Positions 9,216 to 18,450 of a DNA stretch of 64,000 nt are shown piece after piece (position 1 is the stretch's first letter; each line of letters begins with the position of its first letter). The notes beneath the pieces were generated by a model. The model searched no databases. It was not told where the DNA came from and saw only the letters and a program-made list of their open reading frames with translations. A program made the position numbers and the translations under genes. Source of the DNA: JAEXOD01 sp937930275 (GTDB lineage Bacteria; Bacteroidota; Ignavibacteria; Ignavibacteriales; Melioribacteraceae); contig DAIMZL010000003.1 in the NCBI GenBank assembly GCA_036733965.1, positions 25,145 to 89,144 of the forward strand, read 5' to 3'.

Positions 9216-11392
9216 TTTTCTTTTTCCGAAGATTCAAATCTTTCAACCAAATATATACCATGAATTTTTTTTAACCTTTCAATTAGTCTATTCAAGTGCT
9301 CTAAATCTTGAATATAAACTGTAATTATTCCGCTAAAATGGTTTCTTTCCGTATTTAAGTTAATACCTTTAATATTTGTGTTTTTATATGAATTTATGTT
9401 GTTAGTTATAACCATTAACAAACCGGGTGAGTCCTCTCCTTTTATTGAAATAGCTCCAACAAAATTTTGCTGAATAGTTTTTGACCATTCGGCACGTATA
9501 AATTTTTCGTGATTCTTTTCACCAAGTTGCAGCACGTTATCACAATTTTTGCGATGAATTTTTATTCCTTCGCCGGTAGTTATAAAACCCACAATTGGAT
9601 CTCCGGGAATAGGATTGCAACATTTTGCGTATGCATAGTTCACTCCTCTAACATCCCCTTCAATTATAACTCCGCCTACATCGGTTCTGGTAATTTTTGC
9701 AAAATCTTCAAACTCAAATTCCGAAACAACAGGTTTTGCAACCTCCTCCTCTTCCGCAAATAAGGTATCAATTTTAATTTTATCAAGTGCAATTGCAGTG
9801 TAAAAACTATTAAAATTATCATATTTATGTTTTTTAATTAACCTATTTAACTCATCGGTAGAAAAAGATTTTTTCATCTTTTTTAGTTTCTTTTCCCACA
9901 TCTCTTTACCGTCTTCAATAAGTTTCTCTTCTTTTTTATTAATAAACCTATTGATATGAGATTTGGCTTTACTTGATTGAACAAACTGTAACCAACTTCG
10001 GTTTGGATGTTGGTTTTTTGAAGTAATTATTTCTACCTGATCACCGCTTTTTAATGCCGTATCTAATGGTACAATTTTTCCGTTAACTTTTGCCCCAATA
10101 CAGTGTAATCCAATATTGCTATGTATTTCAAAAGCAAAATCAACAGGTGTTGAATTTAACGGTAATTGCTTAAGGTCGCCTTTAGGTGTATATACAAAAA
10201 TTTCTTCTTGACTTAATGTTTTTTTGAAAGTACTAATTAATTCTTTTGTAGAATCACCCTTGCCGGAAGTTTCAAAAATATCACGAGCCCAATTAATCCA
10301 ACCTTCTACATCAACATTACTTTTTGTTATATTTTCTTTGTATTTCCAGTGTGCTGCAATTCCTCTTTCTGCTATCTCGTGCATCTCTCTTGTTCTAATC
10401 TGTACTTCAACGAGCTTTCCTTCCGGACCAACAACAGTATTATGTATTGATTTATAATTATTTTTTTTAGGAACCGTTATATAATCCTTAAATCTTTCCG
10501 GAACGTTTTTATAAACCCCGTTTACTAAACCAAGTGCAAGAAAACATAATGCTTCATCGTTATTTTCAATAATTATTCTAATAGCTAATATGTCATAAAT
10601 CTCTTCAAAACTTTTGTTTTGATTTATCATCTTTTTATATATGCTATATAAATGCTTCGGTCTTCCGCCAACAGAATATTGAATTTTATACTCATTTAAT
10701 TTTTCCATAATGGGAGCACAAAACTTTGCAATATAATTTTCTCTGTCTCTTCTTGTGTTTGCAACTTTACGAGCTATAGTATCGTATGCTTCTCTATTTA
10801 AATACTTAAATGCTAAATCTTCCATTTCCCACTTTAATTGCCCTAATCCAAGTCTATGGGCAAACGGAGCATAAATTTCTCGAGTTTCAGTTGCAACTCT
10901 CATTTGTTTTTCGGGAGAGCAGTAGTTTAATGTACGCATATTATCAAGTCTATCTGCAAATTTAACTAAAATAACTCTAACATCATTAATCATCGAAATA
11001 ACTAATTTTCGATAGTTTTCTGCTTTTTGAATTTCAAGTCCTCTAAAAATTCCGCTTATTTTAGTTACACCGTCAACTATATCTGCTACTTCTTTACCAA
11101 ATTCATTTTGAATAAAATTTAGACTTACTTCTGTGTCTTCAACAACATCGTGCAACAATGCTGCAATTACACAAGTATCATCTAAGGGAATTTCATCAAC
11201 AATAATACGTGCTACTGCATAAGGATGGGTGAAATAGGGTGCTCCCGATTCGCGTGAATCGTTCTTGTGAGATTCAAAACTTAGCATAAAAGCTTTCGTA
11301 ATTAAGTCAATATTAGCTTTTGGTAAGTTTGCACGACAAGAATCGATTAACTCATCAAGCATTTTCTTCTGTTTTATCGGTGAAATTGCCAT
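9212..11392 (-). CDS. rel: bifunctional (p)ppGpp synthetase/hydrolase (RSH family)
   Basis: A 726-residue stringent-response enzyme. The HD hydrolase domain (about residues 35-190) has HPYAVARI and LLHDVVEDTEVS. The synthetase domain (about 245-370) has YDILAIRI, PKKNNYKSIHNTVVG and VEVQIRT. A TGS domain (about 395-455, VYTPKGDLKQLPLNSTPVDFA), the RIS/zinc-finger region (CCNPIPGDPIVGF) and a C-terminal ACT domain follow. The intact HDxxED motif in the hydrolase domain supports a bifunctional Rel/SpoT rather than a synthetase-only RelA. It leads the rel-ruvX pair and the BMC genes follow downstream. Confidence 0.96.
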   Translation of the reverse strand: MAISPIKQKKMLDELIDSCRANLPKANIDLITKAFMLSFESHKNDSRESGAPYFTHPYAVARIIVDEIPLDDTCVIAALLHDVVEDTEVSLNFIQNEFGKEVADIVDGVTKISGIFRGLEIQKAENYRKLVISMINDVRVILVKFADRLDNMRTLNYCSPEKQMRVATETREIYAPFAHRLGLGQLKWEMEDLAFKYLNREAYDTIARKVANTRRDRENYIAKFCAPIMEKLNEYKIQYSVGGRPKHLYSIYKKMINQNKSFEEIYDILAIRIIIENNDEALCFLALGLVNGVYKNVPERFKDYITVPKKNNYKSIHNTVVGPEGKLVEVQIRTREMHEIAERGIAAHWKYKENITKSNVDVEGWINWARDIFETSGKGDSTKELISTFKKTLSQEEIFVYTPKGDLKQLPLNSTPVDFAFEIHSNIGLHCIGAKVNGKIVPLDTALKSGDQVEIITSKNQHPNRSWLQFVQSSKAKSHINRFINKKEEKLIEDGKEMWEKKLKKMKKSFSTDELNRLIKKHKYDNFNSFYTAIALDKIKIDTLFAEEEEVAKPVVSEFEFEDFAKITRTDVGGVIIEGDVRGVNYAYAKCCNPIPGDPIVGFITTGEGIKIHRKNCDNVLQLGEKNHEKFIRAEWSKTIQQNFVGAISIKGEDSPGLLMVITNNINSYKNTNIKGINLNTERNHFSGIITVYIQDLEHLNRLIERLKKIHGIYLVERFESSEKEK

Positions 11393-11446
11393 ATTTTTTT
11401 ATTTTTTTTAGAATTTATGATAAATAAAATACAGGAAACAATCAAC

Positions 11447-12487
11447 CTATTTTTTTAATTTATCTAATAATTCCTCTTTTAAATTCTTTACTCGTTCAAG
11501 CCTACTTGATAGCTGTTCTTTTGCGTATCTATCTTTAAGTTTTATTTGCAAAATATTGTTACAATACTCTAATGCCTTTTCATATTTACCTAAGTCGTTA
11601 TATTGCATTGCTATTTTATGCTTTAATTCAATTTCCGTAATATGATTATTTCTATCAAGTTGCATTACCGCATTTAATACTTCATTAAATAATGCAATAG
11701 CCTTATTTTTATCAATTTCGGTGTATATTCTTGCCAACGATAATTTAAATAACCTATTATTTGGGTATTCTTTCAGCACATCTTTGCATAAATTTATAGC
11801 ATTATTTAATTCTTTATTTTCAATATATATCCACACTAAACTATAAGCGCCTAAAAACCGTCCGTATGTATCTTTATAAACAGATTTTTCAAGAAGTCTT
11901 TTACCTAAAGGTCTATCATCCGAAACAAACGGAAGCCACGTTAACGATTTTGTTTTAGCACTTTTCCAATAATAATATGTTCCTAATGCAATATAAGAGT
12001 CGTAAAATAAGGAATCTAATTCCAGACATTTTTCGTAATAAGAGATAGAAGAGATACCGTTTGTAATTGCTGATAGATAATCGCCGTTCATTCCTTTATA
12101 GTAAGCATCATAACCTTTGGAAAGTGCTACAAAATATGTGTTCCACAAATCTTTTTTATTACTTTTGTAAAGACTATCGCTAAGTTCTTTAGCATCATCT
12201 AATAATTTTTCAATTTTATATTCGTTAAATTTCTCGGAATATTCAAGGGAAACAGCAATTTCCAAAACTGCTAAATAAATTTTACCTAAAGGTAATTTTG
12301 GATATAACTTATTTAATTCAATAAATTTATACTTTGCTGCTTCATAATTATGATTAAGTAAATAATCTGCTCCCGAGCTTATTAACCTATCAACATTTTT
12401 ATTTGGATAACTTCCTGCATTTAACGAATTAAAAAAAACAAAAAAGGCTATAATACTATATAGTACCGAATGTCCTATCACCTGCAT
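11447..12487 (-). CDS. secreted TPR-repeat protein
   Basis: A 346-residue protein with a signal peptide (about residues 1-24, ending SLNAG) and tetratricopeptide-like helical repeats throughout (for example GNLCKDVLKEYPNNRLFKLSLARIYTEID-type spacing and YNDLGKYEKALEYCNNIL). It is probably a periplasmic scaffold of unknown partner. The ATG chosen gives the complete signal peptide and overlaps the end of upp by 32 bp, so a slightly later start is possible. Confidence 0.75.
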   Translation of the reverse strand: MQVIGHSVLYSIIAFFVFFNSLNAGSYPNKNVDRLISSGADYLLNHNYEAAKYKFIELNKLYPKLPLGKIYLAVLEIAVSLEYSEKFNEYKIEKLLDDAKELSDSLYKSNKKDLWNTYFVALSKGYDAYYKGMNGDYLSAITNGISSISYYEKCLELDSLFYDSYIALGTYYYWKSAKTKSLTWLPFVSDDRPLGKRLLEKSVYKDTYGRFLGAYSLVWIYIENKELNNAINLCKDVLKEYPNNRLFKLSLARIYTEIDKNKAIALFNEVLNAVMQLDRNNHITEIELKHKIAMQYNDLGKYEKALEYCNNILQIKLKDRYAKEQLSSRLERVKNLKEELLDKLKK

Positions 12488-13076
12488 CTCCTAAACCTGG
12501 CAAAATAAATCCGTTCTCATTAAGTTCTCTATCCAAAGAAGCAGTAAATATTTTTACGTCCGGATGAGAATTTTGCAGTTTTTTTACTCCTTCCGGAGCA
12601 GCAATTAAGCTAACAAAAAATATATCGCATGCTCCTCTTTTTTTCAAAGAATCAATTGCCGCAATCGCACTTCCTCCCGTAGCAAGCATTGGGTCTAATA
12701 CTAAAACTTTTGAAGTATCTAAATTTTTAGGTGTTTTATAATAATAATCCACAGGTAGCAAGGTTTTTTCATCTCTCTGCAATCCAATGTGCCCGACTTT
12801 TGCATCTGGTATCATCTCCGTAAATGCATCAACCATGCTTAAACCGCTTCTTAAAACCGGAATTAGTATAGTTTGATATTTTAATCTATACCCCACAGTT
12901 TTTTCTAAAGGGGTTATAACTTCTCTTTCAACCAATTCCAAATGTTTTCCTACTTCAATAGCTAATGCAAAAGAAATTCGTTTTAGTGCTAACCTAAATT
13001 GGTATTCTTTTGTTTCTTTATCTCTTAAATAAGTAATATCCCTTTTAACTAAAGGATTTTCTAAAACGTTAAACAT
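12456..13076 (-). CDS. upp: uracil phosphoribosyltransferase
   Basis: Converts uracil and PRPP to UMP in pyrimidine salvage. The 206 residues include the PRPP-binding loop VLVLDPMLATGGSAIAAI (about 125-142) and the C-terminal uracil-binding GDAGDRTFGT. The N-terminus (PLVKRDITYLRDKET) is typical. It starts directly after the stop of the flavoprotein gene upstream (13077). Confidence 0.96.
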   Translation of the reverse strand: MFNVLENPLVKRDITYLRDKETKEYQFRLALKRISFALAIEVGKHLELVEREVITPLEKTVGYRLKYQTILIPVLRSGLSMVDAFTEMIPDAKVGHIGLQRDEKTLLPVDYYYKTPKNLDTSKVLVLDPMLATGGSAIAAIDSLKKRGACDIFFVSLIAAPEGVKKLQNSHPDVKIFTASLDRELNENGFILPGLGDAGDRTFGTI

Positions 13077-14441
13077 TTATCTCTCCTTCTTTAATTTTTG
13101 TCCCAAAATATTCAGCAAATTTATCATAGGAGATACCGGAGGAGAATAGTTAAACATTTCATCTTCCAAGTTATTTGCTTTTATTCTATTTTTAATATAT
13201 AAAGAAATTATGTCAGCATAGCTTGCTGCAATATTATTTCCCCAAAATTCCGCACCCAATATCAAATTTGAATTTGCATCAACATATAAAATACCATAAA
13301 CCTTTTCCGAATTAGGCATTACATGCACCAAACTATTTGAGGCTGCATAAACTTTCATAAATCTATAATTATGTTGCTTTATTGCATTTAAAGAAAGTCC
13401 GATAAATGCAAATGTATTTTTTCCAAATTTAAAGGTAATATTTTTAATCACGGGATGTATAAAATTATTACCACCGGCAGCATTTTCGCCGGCAATGTGT
13501 CCAAATTTACGGGCTAATGTAGCAATAGGCATGTATATGTATTTACCGGTAACAAATTCTTGAACTTCAATATTATCTCCTGCCGCAAAAATATTACTAT
13601 CGCTTGTTTTTAATTTGCTATCAACTTTTAAGCCTCCATAGCTGCCTAAAACAAGTGCAGAACTCTCGCCTAAATAATTATTGGGTCTTACACCGGTACA
13701 TTGTACAACATAGTCAACTTCAAAAACTCTTCCATTAAGTTTATAATGTGTAATATTATTATTTTTATATATGAACTCTATTTTTTCCTGCTGATCTAAT
13801 AGTTCAATCCCTTTGTTTTGAATAATCTTTTTTATATACTCATAACTTTCATCACTATTTTCATAAAATACTTTACGTTTATCAAATAATACAACTGATT
13901 TACCGATATTGGTCAATGCATCAGATAGCTCTAAGCCCGTGAAACCGGCTCCTAAAATTAGTATTTTATTTTTTCCCTTATCTTTTATAAAGTCTGATAT
14001 TTTAAAAAAATCATTAATTGTTTTGAATTTTGAAAAATTAAACGGACTTTCAATAATTTCCGGTATATTAGGGATATATGAACCGGTTGCTAAAACAAGC
14101 TTATCATAATTTAAAATATAGTTTTCGTTTTTTTTATTATCGTAAACAAAAAGCTGCTTTTGTTTTCTATTAATACTTTTTACGATTGAAAAATTTTTGA
14201 CTAATACTTTTTTTTCTTCAAAAAAAGTTTTTTCGTCAAAAAATATTATACTCCTATAGTCATTAATGGTATTTTCTAATAAATATGGCAGCTCGCAGGT
14301 TCCTGTAGAAATAAATTCTCCTGCTTCAAGCAATATCACTTCAGATTCGGGACTAACACGTTTAGCTTTTGCAGCCGCAGCAGGACCCGCAGCGTTTCCG
14401 CCTATTACAACAATATTTTTATATTTATTAATCAATATCAC
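13077..14441 (-). CDS. pyridine nucleotide-disulfide oxidoreductase, CoA-disulfide reductase/NADH oxidase-like
   Basis: A 454-residue flavoprotein with an N-terminal FAD-binding site (VVIGGNAAGPAAAAKAKR), a single redox Cys in STGTCELPYLL (about residue 49) as in CoA-disulfide reductase and NADH peroxidase/oxidase, a NAD-binding site (ILILGAGFTGLELSDAL) and FAAGDNIEVQ. The C-terminal dimerisation domain is present. Substrate cannot be assigned; CoA disulfide, persulfide or NADH oxidase activity are all possible in this family. The start is a GTG at 14441; a TTG at 14435 has a better-placed AGGTG ribosome site. Confidence 0.85.
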   Translation of the reverse strand: MILINKYKNIVVIGGNAAGPAAAAKAKRVSPESEVILLEAGEFISTGTCELPYLLENTINDYRSIIFFDEKTFFEEKKVLVKNFSIVKSINRKQKQLFVYDNKKNENYILNYDKLVLATGSYIPNIPEIIESPFNFSKFKTINDFFKISDFIKDKGKNKILILGAGFTGLELSDALTNIGKSVVLFDKRKVFYENSDESYEYIKKIIQNKGIELLDQQEKIEFIYKNNNITHYKLNGRVFEVDYVVQCTGVRPNNYLGESSALVLGSYGGLKVDSKLKTSDSNIFAAGDNIEVQEFVTGKYIYMPIATLARKFGHIAGENAAGGNNFIHPVIKNITFKFGKNTFAFIGLSLNAIKQHNYRFMKVYAASNSLVHVMPNSEKVYGILYVDANSNLILGAEFWGNNIAASYADIISLYIKNRIKANNLEDEMFNYSPPVSPMINLLNILGQKLKKER

Positions 14442-14501
14442 CTAAATAATTAATATCACAAATATAAGTATTTTTAACAACTAATAACACTTATAATTAC
14501 C

Positions 14502-14540
14502 TGTTAATTGCATTTTTTAGACTGTTAACAAATTGTTAAG
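14502..14540 (+). promoter_or_regulatory. Pho-box-like TGTTAA repeat array upstream of phosphate uptake genes
   Basis: TGTTAA heptamers lie at 14502-14508 (TGTTAAT), 14523-14529 (TGTTAAC) and 14534-14540 (TGTTAAG), spaced 21 and 11 bp, so on one helical face. Seven-base direct repeats with about 11-bp period are the known design of PhoB/PhoP boxes. They precede the DUF47-Pit genes by about 90 bp. No PhoB/PhoR gene is in the window; the assignment is inference from spacing and context. Confidence 0.4.
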
Positions 14541-14628
14541 TTTTTAATTTTGCATTATTTAAGTTGATTTTTAATCATATAAAATTTAGATTTTGTTGAT
14601 AAATTAAAATAATTAATACGGAAACAAC

Positions 14629-15246
14629 ATGTTAAAGTTCTTTAAACCAAAAGAAGACAAATACTTCGATGATTTTAACGAATTAATTTCGAATGTTTAT
14701 GAAATGGCTCAATTAAATCAGGCTTTATTTAAACAATTGCCATACGATTATGAAACAATTCAGAGAATAAAATCATTAGAACATCGCTGCGACGAAGTTG
14801 TATCAAGAATTGTAAAAAGATTAAACAAAACCTTTATTACTCCTTTTGATAGAGAAGATATTTTGGCTTTGGCTAAAAAGATTGAAGGAATTAGCGATGC
14901 AATTAAATCGTTAGTAATTAGAATTGAAATTTATAATTTTCATAGCGTAATGGATTCTGCAGATAAAATGGTAGATATGATTACTTTATCGGTAAAAGAA
15001 CTATCTGCTGCAATTAAAGAATTAAAGAGCGGTAAAAACACTATTAACGAAGTTAAAATTGTAAAAGATATTGAAGCAGAGGCAGATTTATTGTTTCAAC
15101 AAACATTAAAGAAAATATTTGCCGAAGAAAAAGATGTTTTAACTTTACTTCAGAAAAAAGAAATGTTAGAAATGTTAGAATACACAGTTGATAAATGTCA
15201 GCAGTGTGCTAATCAAATTTTAACAGTTTATGTAAAAAATTCTTAA
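14629..15246 (+). CDS. DUF47 (PhoU-like) partner of Pit transporter
   Basis: A 205-residue all-helical protein of the DUF47/PhoU-like family: MLKFFKPKEDKYFDDF start, EHRCDEVVSRIVKRLNKTFITPFDREDI (about residues 63-90) and the matching second half ending CQQCANQILTVYVKNS. These proteins are usually encoded next to Pit permeases and are thought to regulate them. Here pit follows after 10 bp. A Pho-box-like array lies upstream. Confidence 0.93.
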   Translation: MLKFFKPKEDKYFDDFNELISNVYEMAQLNQALFKQLPYDYETIQRIKSLEHRCDEVVSRIVKRLNKTFITPFDREDILALAKKIEGISDAIKSLVIRIEIYNFHSVMDSADKMVDMITLSVKELSAAIKELKSGKNTINEVKIVKDIEAEADLLFQQTLKKIFAEEKDVLTLLQKKEMLEMLEYTVDKCQQCANQILTVYVKNS

Positions 15247-15256
15247 AAGATAACTT

Positions 15257-16255
15257 ATGGAAATATTCCCTCTCATTATTATTTTAATGGCATTTATTTT
15301 CGATTTTTACAACGGAATGAATGATGCCGCAAATTCAATAGCAACTGTTGTATCAACCCGTGTTTTAACTCCTACACAAGCGGTTATTTGGGCTGCTTTT
15401 TTTAATTTTGTTGCTGCTTTTACTTTTGGTGTTGGTGTAGCAAAAACTATCGGTAGCGGAATTGTTGTTACTGATATAGTTAGTAATTCGGTTATTTTTG
15501 CTTCCTTATTCGGCGCTATTTTAACAAGTGCTTTTGCAACTCATATGGGTTTCCCTATCAGTATTTCGCATGCCATTATCGGTGGATTAGGCGGTGCTGC
15601 TCTTGTAAAAGCAGGAGCTTCATCAATAATAGCTTCGGGATTTGTAAAGGTTTTTGTATTTATCTTTCTTGCACCAATAATTGGTTTTGTTATTTCTATT
15701 GTTTTTTCTATTGCAACTCTTTGGTTAGTAAGAAATTCTCAACCGCATAAAGTAGATCATTGGTTTAGAAAGTTACAGCTTGTATCTGCCGGTTTATATA
15801 GTCTTAGCCACGGTGCAAATGATGCTCAAAAAACAATGGGTATTATTACATTAGTACTATTTTCAAATGCGTTAATTCCCACCTTTGAAGTTCCCTTCTG
15901 GGTTGAATTTTCAAGTTATTCTATTATTTCATTGGGTACTTTAATAGGTGGCTGGAAAGTAATAAAAACACTTGGCATGCGAATGACAAAATTAAATGCA
16001 TTCGGCGGTTTTAGTGCTGAATCTTCTGCCGGTTTAACTATTATTTTTGCAACAATATTAGGAATTCCTGTTAGTACAACCCACACTATTACAGGTTCAA
16101 TTGCCGGAGTAGGAATTATAAAAGGCGGAACAGGCGGATTACGTTGGGGTGTTGCCCGCAATATATTATGGGCATGGATTTTAACAATTCCTCTTTCAGG
16201 AGGTTTTGCAGCACTTTCTTACTATATATTAAGTAGAATATTTAACCTTGCTTAA
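15257..16255 (+). CDS. pit: Pit-family inorganic phosphate transporter
   Basis: A 332-residue permease with about ten membrane helices. Both family repeats are visible: FDFYNGMNDAANSIATVVSTRVLTP at the N-terminus and SHGANDAQKTMGIITL in the middle, plus GFSAESSAG and PVSTTHTITGSI near the C-terminus. It imports phosphate, probably as a metal-phosphate complex driven by the proton gradient. Operon with the DUF47 gene. Confidence 0.95.
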   Translation: MEIFPLIIILMAFIFDFYNGMNDAANSIATVVSTRVLTPTQAVIWAAFFNFVAAFTFGVGVAKTIGSGIVVTDIVSNSVIFASLFGAILTSAFATHMGFPISISHAIIGGLGGAALVKAGASSIIASGFVKVFVFIFLAPIIGFVISIVFSIATLWLVRNSQPHKVDHWFRKLQLVSAGLYSLSHGANDAQKTMGIITLVLFSNALIPTFEVPFWVEFSSYSIISLGTLIGGWKVIKTLGMRMTKLNAFGGFSAESSAGLTIIFATILGIPVSTTHTITGSIAGVGIIKGGTGGLRWGVARNILWAWILTIPLSGGFAALSYYILSRIFNLA

Positions 16256-16607
16256 AAGATTTAGAGTTTTTAATAAAAGTAAATATCCGGCTGCAATAAT
16301 AGTTATATTGCAGCTTGCTTTTTCTATATATATACCAAACACTCAAACACAATCTAATTCTAAACCCGAAAGTGCTATAGTCGAATTTTCGGGACAGCTT
16401 GTTTCTGCTCAAAATTTAAATAGAGCAAGAGATAATAGAACGATTGATTATTATAAAATAATTGATATTTGTTCAACACAGTCTTCTTTCTCATTAAATA
16501 TAAAAATTAAGGCAATTATAATTAATAATGTATTGCCTGCTTTACATATAAATAAGTTTACTCCAAATAAATTTAGCTTTCGAGGTCCTCCTTTATATTT
16601 AGTTTAA
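16248..16607 (+). CDS. hypothetical protein with N-terminal hydrophobic segment
   Basis: A 119-residue open frame beginning with a TTG that overlaps the end of pit by 8 bp. It has one hydrophobic segment (about residues 13-29), then a polar region with no recognised motif. The weak start codon and composition leave it uncertain, but an overlapping position after pit and lack of other coding potential make it plausible as a third gene of the phosphate operon. Confidence 0.45.
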   Translation: MLKRFRVFNKSKYPAAIIVILQLAFSIYIPNTQTQSNSKPESAIVEFSGQLVSAQNLNRARDNRTIDYYKIIDICSTQSSFSLNIKIKAIIINNVLPALHINKFTPNKFSFRGPPLYLV

Positions 16608-16651
16608 TTTTATTTTAATTAACTATTATTAAATTAAATTTGAGGTTTTCA

Positions 16652-16780
16652 ATGGCTAACAAACCGGAAGCTAATGAAACTTTTGCACAAAAATTAATCA
16701 GATTGTGGCCTGTTTATTTAATGCAGGGCGTAGTTTGGTTTATAATTATTGCAATTGTTTATTTATTATTTTTTGTATAA
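16652..16780 (+). CDS. small single-helix membrane protein (42 aa)
   Basis: A 42-residue ORF starting MANKPEANETFAQKLIRLWP with a C-terminal hydrophobic helix (about residues 21-41, ending IVYLLFFV). A TGAGG sequence about 8 bases upstream of the ATG can serve as ribosome site, and a strong terminator follows 5 bp after the stop, which together support a real gene. No family is recognised. It closes the phosphate operon. Confidence 0.6.
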   Translation: MANKPEANETFAQKLIRLWPVYLMQGVVWFIIIAIVYLLFFV

Positions 16781-16784
16781 AAGT

Positions 16785-16813
16785 AAAAGGGACTGTCTTA
16801 ACAGTCCCTTTTT
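16785..16813 (+). terminator. intrinsic terminator
   Basis: Stem AAAAGGGACTGT, loop CTTA, stem ACAGTCCCTTTTT, ending in a T run. It lies just after the 42-aa ORF and closes the DUF47-pit transcription unit. Confidence 0.9.
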
Positions 16814-17135
16814 AATAATATTTAGATCTTCCACTCCCTCTTTCCCACTCCCCAAATTCTTAACTGAGGAGGAATAATATTTTTCAGCTATATTCTAAAT
16901 TATAAAAATTGTGGTTAGGTCGTTGCCATACATGGGGTTAAATAAAAGTAAAATATTTGTTTTTAACAAACAAGTTAATAATACTTGCAATGCAACATAT
17001 GATATTAGAATTTACGTTTTTTATAAAGACTATTTTAATTAACATAAAACATTAATAATTTTCGATATAAATATCTATTAAACTTTAAACTGCCCTAATA
17101 TTTTCTTAAATTTAAAATTAAAATTTTTTATAGAA
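16814..17135. other. intergenic spacer, no gene seen
   Basis: About 320 bases without a supportable ORF. It contains a Shine-Dalgarno-like GAGGAGG at about 16866 with no start codon behind it. It must hold the promoter of the carbohydrate operon, but no convincing promoter motif could be picked by eye. Confidence 0.5.
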
Positions 17136-18446
17136 ATGCAAACATATAATTACGATATTATAGTAGTAGGTGCCGGAATAGCCGGTATTAGCAGTGCCGT
17201 AAAAGCCGGTAGATTAGGCACAAAAGTTTTACTGATTGAACATTTTTCATTTCTTGGCGGTATGAGTACTGCCGGAATGGTTTCACCTTTTATGAAACAC
17301 CAAGTTAACGGTGAAACTTTGGTAAAAGGTATTTTTGAAGATATTGAAGACGATATGAGAAGTAATTACGGAATGATTGATAACGGTTTTTTTGCAAATT
17401 CATTTCGTAATGCTTCATTTAATTTAATTACAGACTCTAATGTTACGGTATTATTTAATACTGAAATAATCTCTGTTGAAAAAGAATTAGATACTATAAA
17501 ATCCTTAACGTTATTTTCGGTTGGTAAACAAATAACAGTTTATGGGAAGGTATTTATAGATACTTCGGGCGATGCAATTTTATCTTTTTTAGGTAACTTA
17601 TCATATGCTAAAGGAGACGAAAGCTCCGGAAGATTGCAAGCTTTAACCTTATTTTTTAGGATGGGAGGAATAAATTTTGTAAAAGCTTTAGATTATGTAA
17701 AAAATAACAAGCATGATTTTTTTAATTGGATGGATTACAATTTTAATCTAACAAAAATTATTTCTGTAGCCGGATACTTTAGTAACGTAAAAAAAGCAAT
17801 AGACGAAAATAGATTGTCAAGTGATGTACAATACATATTTTATACTACACTCCCCTCTTCGGGTGAAGCTTCGTTTAATACCACAAATATATTAGGGTTG
17901 GATGGTTCGGATACATATGAAATAACAAAAGCAGAAATTTTAGGTAGAACACAAGTGAAAGATGTTGTTAAAATACTAAATTCTGAAATTCCGGGATTTG
18001 AAAAAGCATTTTTACTTGAAACGGCTATGCATGTAGGTGTAAGAGAAACAAGAAGAGTTATAGGAGATTATATTATTACCGGCGAAGATATACGCACAGG
18101 CAAAAAATTCTTTGATTCAATTGCGCGTGGTTGTTACGGAATTGATATTCACGGACAGCGAGATGAAAATAGTGTGATGGAAGAATTGCCTGAAGGCGAG
18201 TATTACGAAATTCCCATGCGGGCGTTGGTAGTAAAAGATGCACAAAATCTTTTAGCTGCAGGCAGATGTATTTCGGCAACAAGAGAAGGACATGCAGCAT
18301 TACGAATTATGCCTACTTCAGCTGCTACCGGTGAAGCATGCGGTGCAATTGCGGCTTTATCAATTAAGAACAACTATGACATTAGAAATATAAATTACTC
18401 TGAATTAGTTGAGTTAATAAAAGGGAACATAACAATTAAAAAGTGA
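17136..18446 (+). CDS. FAD-dependent oxidoreductase (FAD_oxidored family)
   Basis: A 436-residue protein. The N-terminus has the dinucleotide-binding motif VVGAGIAGISSAVKAGRLG followed by LLIEHFSFLGGMSTAG. Residues near 145 contain DTSGDAILSFLG, and the C-terminal FAD motif is LLAAGRCISATREGHAALR. This family is common in carbohydrate gene clusters of FCB and Planctomycete bacteria, but the substrate is generally unknown. It is the first gene of a same-strand run of six; the phosphohexomutase follows after 4 bp, so it probably oxidises a sugar, sugar acid or polyol released by the pathway (inference). Confidence 0.85.
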   Translation: MQTYNYDIIVVGAGIAGISSAVKAGRLGTKVLLIEHFSFLGGMSTAGMVSPFMKHQVNGETLVKGIFEDIEDDMRSNYGMIDNGFFANSFRNASFNLITDSNVTVLFNTEIISVEKELDTIKSLTLFSVGKQITVYGKVFIDTSGDAILSFLGNLSYAKGDESSGRLQALTLFFRMGGINFVKALDYVKNNKHDFFNWMDYNFNLTKIISVAGYFSNVKKAIDENRLSSDVQYIFYTTLPSSGEASFNTTNILGLDGSDTYEITKAEILGRTQVKDVVKILNSEIPGFEKAFLLETAMHVGVRETRRVIGDYIITGEDIRTGKKFFDSIARGCYGIDIHGQRDENSVMEELPEGEYYEIPMRALVVKDAQNLLAAGRCISATREGHAALRIMPTSAATGEACGAIAALSIKNNYDIRNINYSELVELIKGNITIKK

Positions 18447-18450
18447 TTTT

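Noticed and set aside
16860..16880. Shine-Dalgarno-like GAGGAGG in the 16.8-17.1 kb spacer
   Set aside because: No start codon or open frame follows it.
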